DNA from: Anaerolineaceae bacterium
GTDB lineage: Bacteria; Chloroflexota; Anaerolineae; Anaerolineales; Anaerolineaceae
Assembly: GCA_003448875.1 (NCBI GenBank)
Contig: DLXG01000278.1
Span: 1-8,682 of the forward strand
Reading direction: 5' to 3'
Length of the DNA: 8,682 nt
Numbering within the stretch: position 1 is the first letter of the stretch; the number at the start of each line of letters is the position of its first letter. Shown piece by piece: positions 5,555 through 8,682 of this stretch. The position numbers and the translations under genes are program-made. The notes below the pieces were generated by a model. The model saw nothing but the letters and a program-made list of their open reading frames with translations, did not search any database and was not told where the DNA came from.

Positions 5555-6283
5555 ATGAACAGGTCAAAGTTTCTCTCTTCATTGCTGGCGTACCTGCTCT
5601 TCGGCGCAGGACTTGTCGCTGGTCTGGTCTGGTGGGGCAGCAGTGCCTGGGCCGATTTAGAAGCCTCCTTGTTTGATCCATCCATCGCTGCGGATGTCGT
5701 GTTGAACGACCTCCGCTGCCCCCAATACATCACCCCACAAGAGATTGCCGCGGTTTCGATTCGTTTGCAGAACCCCACCGAACGCATCCTGCGTCAGACC
5801 GCCCGCATCCACATCAGTTACGGCTTTGTGACCCTCATGCGGGAAGAAAACATCATCGTTGAGATGCAGCCACGCGAAAGCCGTCAGTTAGAATGGTTTG
5901 TCTCCGCCGATGATGCCGCCTGGGGACGGCTGGTGCTGGTGCGCCTGCACCTCTCACGCAGTTTTCCGCTTCCCACCCGCACCGCCACTTGCGGAATTAT
6001 GCTGGTCAACCTCCCCTACTTGAATGGCTGGCACATCTCGTTGCTTCTTGCATTGATCACCCTGACAGGCACGTTGGCTGGCTGGCGTTTGTATACAAAA
6101 ATCAATCAACCGCTGGTCAACCGCTCGCGGAATGTAGCCGCTTTGATGCTGGCCTGGATCATTCTGCTCGTGGTTGGCAACCTGCTGGCATTTACTGGTT
6201 TGTGGGTACCAGCCGGGGTGCTTTTCCTGTTATCCATCATTTTTCTGGTCATCAGCGCAGCCTATTTGCTCTACCCCACTTAG
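5555..6283 (+). CDS. Unrecognised membrane protein with an extracytoplasmic domain
   Basis: A 242-residue protein that I do not recognise. A hydrophobic N-terminal helix (about 8-28) is followed by a soluble segment (about 30-155) rich in alternating beta-type sequence (VLNDLRCPQYITPQEIAAVS, RIHISYGFVTLM, WGRLVLVRLHLS). This is probably an immunoglobulin-like or similar beta sandwich on the outer face. It contains two cysteines, Cys55 and Cys146, that could form a disulfide. Three further helices lie at about 158-180, 193-215 and 218-239. The start lies 33 bases after the preceding stop and has an extended -10-like element close by, so it may be both co-transcribed and independently transcribed. 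Its position after the transpeptidase and YdjM-like genes suggests an envelope function. The stop is directly adjacent to the gene remnant that follows, so an altered C-terminus cannot be excluded. Confidence 0.8.
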   Translation: MNRSKFLSSLLAYLLFGAGLVAGLVWWGSSAWADLEASLFDPSIAADVVLNDLRCPQYITPQEIAAVSIRLQNPTERILRQTARIHISYGFVTLMREENIIVEMQPRESRQLEWFVSADDAAWGRLVLVRLHLSRSFPLPTRTATCGIMLVNLPYLNGWHISLLLALITLTGTLAGWRLYTKINQPLVNRSRNVAALMLAWIILLVVGNLLAFTGLWVPAGVLFLLSIIFLVISAAYLLYPT

Positions 6284-6284
6284 A

Positions 6285-6638
6285 AACTTCCTTCTGTTTT
6301 ATCAAGAGGGGTATTGTCAAAGTTATCTGCGGACAATTCAACAGGTATTCCCGCATACAGCCTTGCTGGCCAACACCGCCGATTGGCAAACCAGCATTCG
6401 CACAACCTATCAGGTCATTGCCAGCCACCAGCCGATTGATTGGGAAAAACTAAAAACCTACGATGGCGGAAACGGCCGATATGATATTCAAATGGGTTTT
6501 ATTTCAGAAAAAGATATGCAACAAATTCTTGCCGAAGACAATCCCGGCATGATTCTCACAGACGATTATGTACCGGTTGATAATTTACTTGCCCCCGTCT
6601 TTGCCGATACAGAACAAATCAGCATGACCCAAGAATGA
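6285..6638 (+). pseudogene. 3' remnant of a spermidine-synthase-like (PABS-type) gene
   Basis: From about 6288 to the stop at 6636-6638 one frame encodes about 115 protein-like residues: QSYLRTIQQVFPHTALLANT, then IRTTYQVIASHQPIDW, ending in LTDDYVPVDNLLAPVF. That ending and the VFPH segment are typical of the C-terminal part of spermidine-synthase-like proteins, including those fused to membrane transporters. The upstream Rossmann part with its SAM-binding motifs is missing. There is no good start: the only ATG is internal (6492), TTG 6363 lacks a ribosome-binding site, and upstream extension runs into the preceding membrane-protein gene in another frame. I therefore read it as a 5'-truncated pseudogene whose deletion ends near 6285-6300. 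A short translated fragment cannot be excluded. Confidence 0.7.
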
Positions 6639-6668
6639 CTTTTCCCGTAATTCCGGGGATAGAGCGGA

Positions 6669-6714
6669 GGACCCTGCTGCCATTCTTGGATTTGGCAAGA
6701 AAGCCATCAGGACC
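6669..6714. repeat. Imperfect inverted repeat (long hairpin) downstream of the gene remnant
   Basis: The arm 6669-6688 pairs with 6696-6714 around a 7-base loop. The innermost six pairs (TTCTTG with CAAGAA) are perfect, and about 15 of 19 positions pair overall. No T-run follows, so it is not a standard intrinsic terminator. It could be a dispersed hairpin repeat, an RNA processing site or a remnant of lost sequence. Confidence 0.5.
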
Positions 6715-6765
6715 GACTAACTGTGAACGATTTTTCCGTCCTGAACTTCTCAAACATTTTTGTAA

Positions 6766-6794
6766 TTGACAGACTACCGCACCTGCGGTATGAT
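6766..6794 (+). promoter_or_regulatory. Strong sigma-70 promoter of the SRP RNA gene
   Basis: A perfect -35 TTGACA (6766-6771) is separated by exactly 17 bases from -10 TATGAT (6789-6794, five of six). The predicted start at about 6801 is the first paired base of the SRP RNA stem. This is the best promoter in the window, fitting a highly expressed stable RNA. Confidence 0.9.
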
Positions 6795-6800
6795 AAGCGC

Positions 6801-6909
6801 GCGTCCGGGTGGGACCGGCGCGGCAGAATCCGCCGAACCCTGTCAGGTCCGAGAGGAAGCAGCAGTAAGGTGGTCACTCTGGGCGCCGCCGGCAAACCTG
6901 CCCGGCGCA
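6801..6909 (+). ncRNA. ffs: Signal recognition particle RNA, small bacterial (4.5S-like) type
   Basis: The conserved apical SRP domain is unmistakable: CTGTCAGGTCC (6839-6850 region), a GAGA tetraloop of the GNRA class (6851-6854), then GGAAGCAGCAG (6855-6865). These are the symmetric and asymmetric internal-loop strands that bind the Ffh M domain. The flanks form one long hairpin: CCGCC (6830-6834) with GGTGG (6869-6873), CAGA (6824-6827) with TCTG (6878-6881), CCGGCG (6815-6820) with CGCCGG (6887-6892), and a terminal helix GCG-T-CCGGG (6801-6809) with CCCGGCGC (6901-6908). The length of about 108 bases fits the small bacterial class without an Alu domain. The RNA pairs with Ffh and FtsY in co-translational membrane targeting. 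No terminator follows; a methyltransferase gene starts 14 bases beyond the helix, so the RNA 3' end is probably made by processing. Confidence 0.95.
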
Positions 6910-6921
6910 TTGCTTAAGCAA
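6910..6921. repeat. Perfect 12-base palindrome between the SRP RNA and the methyltransferase start
   Basis: TTGCTTAAGCAA is a perfect palindrome lying between the SRP RNA terminal helix and the ATG at 6923. It occupies the place where a ribosome-binding sequence would normally be. A dimeric protein-binding site or a processing signal are possibilities; chance cannot be excluded. Confidence 0.5.
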
Positions 6922-6922
6922 G

Positions 6923-7807
6923 ATGACTTCACAACCGCCCATTTGCAATTACGAAGGCTCCGATTATCAACAGCGCTTCTGGGAACAGGGGGGACGCGCC
7001 TACGAAGACGCTGTTGAGGCCGTTGCCTTGCGCCGCCTGCTGCCCGCCAGCGGCCGTTTGATGCTGGAACTGGGTGCCGGCGCAGGACGCAACACCCCCC
7101 GTTATGCCGGTTTTGAACAGGTCGTGCTGCTGGATTATTCCCGCAGTCAACTGGAACAGGCTCGCGCCCGGCTGGGCGACAGCCCGCGATACCGCTATGT
7201 GGCCGCCGATATCTATCACCTGCCCTTTGTGCCCTCCCTATTCGACGGCGCAACCATGATTCGCACCCTCCATCACATGGCTGAGCCGCGCCTTGCCCTG
7301 CAAAACGTGCAGCGGATTTTGCAGAACGAGGCCGTCTTTATCCTTGAGTTTGCCAACAAACAAAATCTCAAAGCCATTCTGCGCTTCTGGCTGAAAAAAC
7401 AAACCTGGAGTCCCTTTGCGCCTGAACCGATTGAATTTGCCCCGCTGAACTTTGATTTTCACCCTGCCACAGTACGTTCTTGGTTGCGCCAGTGCGGTTT
7501 TGCCATTGAGCGCACCCTCACCGTTTCCCACTTTCGCTTTGACCTGTTGAAACGGCTCATCCCCCTGCCGCTTTTGGTCGGCATGGACAGTCTGGCGCAA
7601 TTGACCGGCAACTGGTGGCAGCTCAGTCCCAGTGTTTTTGTCGGCTGCCGTGTCAAAAAGCCGGGCTCTACCGAAAATCCCGCGGGCTTCTTTGCGTGTC
7701 CTGCCTGTCAAACACCGCTAGAGGATACCCCTCCCCTGATCATCTGTCCGCAATGCGGACGTCAATACCCGGTCGAAGATCAGATTTACGATTTTCGCCT
7801 GAACTAA
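6923..7807 (+). CDS. Class I SAM-dependent methyltransferase with C-terminal Trm112-like zinc ribbon
   Basis: A 294-residue protein. Residues about 46-140 are a Methyltransf_11-type Rossmann domain: motif I LELGAGAGR (48-56), acidic Asp71 after the second strand (VVLLDYSRSQ), AADIYHLPF (94-102) and the post-strand motif TMIRTLHHM. A helical middle region (about 145-240) probably shapes the substrate site. The C-terminus carries two CxxC pairs, Cys259/Cys262 and Cys275/Cys278, in the arrangement CPAC...CPQCGRQYP, typical of the Trm112/YcaR-like ribbon (UPF0434 family). In archaea and eukaryotes separate Trm112 proteins activate methyltransferases; here the module appears fused in cis. The substrate is unknown. 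ATG 6923 is kept because conserved-looking sequence (NYEGSDYQQRFWEQGGRAYE) begins within nine residues, though no Shine-Dalgarno sequence is present. It is probably transcribed from the SRP RNA promoter. Confidence 0.88.
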   Translation: MTSQPPICNYEGSDYQQRFWEQGGRAYEDAVEAVALRRLLPASGRLMLELGAGAGRNTPRYAGFEQVVLLDYSRSQLEQARARLGDSPRYRYVAADIYHLPFVPSLFDGATMIRTLHHMAEPRLALQNVQRILQNEAVFILEFANKQNLKAILRFWLKKQTWSPFAPEPIEFAPLNFDFHPATVRSWLRQCGFAIERTLTVSHFRFDLLKRLIPLPLLVGMDSLAQLTGNWWQLSPSVFVGCRVKKPGSTENPAGFFACPACQTPLEDTPPLIICPQCGRQYPVEDQIYDFRLN

Positions 7808-7810
7808 AAC

Positions 7811-8557
7811 TCACTTCTTTTCCGTTGTTTTCTCTACCACCCAGAAATGCGACAATCCGAAAATTCGCAGCGGTGTTTTTTCCATTGTTTGCAGAAGAGA
7901 GCGCAGCAGCCTGCCCGCCGCACCAAACCGCTGGATCAGATTATCGTATGCGCCAAAAATCACCGTCCGCCGAATGAATTGAACCGGTAAGCCGCTAAAC
8001 AAAACCTCTAAATCTCGCTGATCATAAATCCGCACATGCGGCGCCAGCCGATTGCGCCAGCGGCGCGGCAGGTAGTTGACCAGAGGGATATTGCCAAAGC
8101 GGTACTTTCCCCTCAAGTAAATACCGTGGGTTTCAAAAGGGTAGCCGCGGTTTGGGCAGAACAGCACCAGCCTTCCGCCCGGCTTCAGCACCCGCACCAT
8201 CTCGCAAACGGCCTGCCGATCATCCTGCACATGCTCAATGACCTCGTGGCTGAGCACCAGATCAAAGTAATTCGAAGGCAGCGGTAAATCCTCTCCCGCC
8301 GCGCACACGACCTGTTCGGCCCGTTGATGCGCCTCAACCGTACGTTGATGCTCAATATCCAGCCCAACCGCCTGAGCGGCGCTTTCCGCCAGCCGGGCCA
8401 GATACATGCCCACCCCGCAGCCATCCACCAGAACCCGGCCTGTCAATCGTTCCTCAGCCGCCTCGCGGATCATTTTTAAGCGGCGTTCCTGTCCCGCTCG
8501 CCAGACCTGCGAAGGAACTCCCCGCTCGGCGGCTTTTTCCATGACGCTGTTTTCCAT
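7811..8557 (-). CDS. Class I SAM-dependent methyltransferase (UbiE/UbiG-like fold)
   Basis: A 248-residue protein. Motif I is VLVDGCGVGMYLARL (42-56), followed by GLDIEHQRT with Asp67, then AAGEDLPLPSNYFDLVLSHE with the VIEHV motif around residues 103-110, and RVLKPGGRLVLFCPN (122-136). The catalytic-domain layout is complete. A C-terminal extension (about 140-248), rich in Arg, Tyr and Phe (THGIYLRGKYRFGNIP; NYLPRRWRNRLAPH), probably forms the acceptor pocket. Similar proteins act on lipids, sugars or quinones, and the substrate cannot be decided. ATG 8557 is preferred over the more upstream ATG 8638, because the latter would overlap the divergent promoter and lacks family-like sequence. The stop is 3 bases from the stop of the zinc-ribbon methyltransferase, so the two genes converge with no visible terminator between them. 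Confidence 0.88.
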   Translation of the reverse strand: MENSVMEKAAERGVPSQVWRAGQERRLKMIREAAEERLTGRVLVDGCGVGMYLARLAESAAQAVGLDIEHQRTVEAHQRAEQVVCAAGEDLPLPSNYFDLVLSHEVIEHVQDDRQAVCEMVRVLKPGGRLVLFCPNRGYPFETHGIYLRGKYRFGNIPLVNYLPRRWRNRLAPHVRIYDQRDLEVLFSGLPVQFIRRTVIFGAYDNLIQRFGAAGRLLRSLLQTMEKTPLRIFGLSHFWVVEKTTEKK

Positions 8558-8565
8558 ACCGCACA

Positions 8566-8571
8566 ATCCTA
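8566..8571 (-). promoter_or_regulatory. -10-like hexamer close to the minus-strand methyltransferase start
   Basis: On the minus strand TAGGAT ends 8 bases before the ATG at 8557, which would leave a leader of only about 2 bases. No Shine-Dalgarno sequence and no clear -35 are present. Confidence 0.35.
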
Positions 8572-8592
8572 CCACGAATTTACCCCAAAGGA

Positions 8593-8621
8593 TTGACAAA
8601 TGGGGGGTTTTATCCGAAAAT
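8593..8621 (+). promoter_or_regulatory. Promoter of the gene starting at 8665
   Basis: A perfect -35 TTGACA (8593-8598) is followed after 17 bases by GAAAAT (8616-8621, four of six). A start near 8628 would give a leader of about 37 bases containing the strong ribosome-binding sequence. It is divergent from the minus-strand methyltransferase. Confidence 0.55.
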
Positions 8622-8647
8622 GTAGCCCTCAAAATCATTCTATTTTC

Positions 8648-8656
8648 AGGAGGTGA
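8648..8656 (+). promoter_or_regulatory. Ideal Shine-Dalgarno sequence fixing the GTG start at 8665
   Basis: AGGAGGTGA is fully complementary to the usual 16S rRNA 3' end and is 8 bases before GTG 8665. It is by far the strongest ribosome-binding sequence in the window. Confidence 0.85.
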
Positions 8657-8664
8657 CGGTTCAA

Positions 8665-8682
8665 GTGAACACCCTTAAACTT
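8665..8682 (+). CDS. Start of an unidentified gene (runs off the window)
   Basis: Six codons are visible (GTG, then N-T-L-K-L). The start is supported by the ideal Shine-Dalgarno sequence and by an upstream TTGACA promoter element. Too little sequence is present to suggest a function. Confidence 0.65.

Noticed and set aside
6639..6665. CCCG-TAATTC-CGGG hairpin as terminator after the gene remnant
   Set aside because: The stem is only four to five pairs and no T-run follows.
6723..6800. Possible extended Alu-type SRP RNA reaching upstream of 6801
   Set aside because: The promoter elements at 6766-6794 and the complete terminal helix starting at 6801 define the small class; no Alu-like pairing was found upstream.
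6707..7017. Short open frames on both strands over the SRP RNA
   Set aside because: The sequence is explained by the SRP RNA and its promoter; the translations are Arg-rich low-quality peptides.
1..8682. CRISPR array, transposon or phage genes
   Set aside because: No spaced direct repeats, transposase or integrase motifs, terminal inverted repeats with target duplications, or phage structural genes were seen on either strand.

Overview
The window looks like chromosome from a moderately GC-rich free-living bacterium. It is most likely a member of the Chloroflexota, probably Anaerolineae. That placement rests on the style of the proteins: a GAF/NarL-type sensor pair, an ASCH-protein remnant, a spermidine-synthase-like tail ending LLAPVF, and a Tat-exported L,D-transpeptidase. 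It is inference, because no ribosomal marker is present. No phage, insertion sequence or CRISPR array is visible.

Layout. (1) 1-1868: 3' part of a GAF-domain histidine kinase, coupled by an ATGA overlap to a NarL/LuxR response regulator and closed by a strong intrinsic terminator. (2) 1869-2612: a short non-coding leader with an inverted repeat and a possible promoter, then a broken ASCH-domain gene (internal deletion plus frameshift), then a receiver-only response regulator. (3) 2623-3135, minus strand: a CbiX/SirB-type chelatase-like protein, convergent with the receiver protein. (4) 3158-6283, plus strand: five envelope-oriented genes, namely a small two- or three-helix membrane protein, a HEAT-like C-tail-anchored protein, a Tat-signal YkuD L,D-transpeptidase, a YdjM-like membrane protein rich in His/Asp, and an unrecognised four-helix membrane protein. 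(5) 6285-6638: a headless 3' remnant of a spermidine-synthase-like gene, followed by an imperfect hairpin. (6) 6766-6909: the signal recognition particle RNA gene (ffs) with a near-consensus sigma-70 promoter. Only 14 bases later a methyltransferase begins that carries a C-terminal Trm112-like zinc ribbon. (7) 7811-8557, minus strand: a second class I methyltransferase, convergent with the first. (8) 8558-8682: a divergent intergenic region and the first six codons of another gene with an ideal Shine-Dalgarno sequence.

Functional reading. The clearest units are the two-component pair, the envelope cluster around the L,D-transpeptidase, and the SRP RNA locus. Two decayed genes mark places where sequence was lost. 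Several starts lack a Shine-Dalgarno sequence but have a TAnnnT -10-like hexamer 6-10 bases upstream, which suggests leaderless or near-leaderless transcripts. I do not see a convincing new defence or mobile system. The most unusual items are the SRP RNA running into a methyltransferase gene, the cis-fused Trm112-like module, and the two gene remnants.
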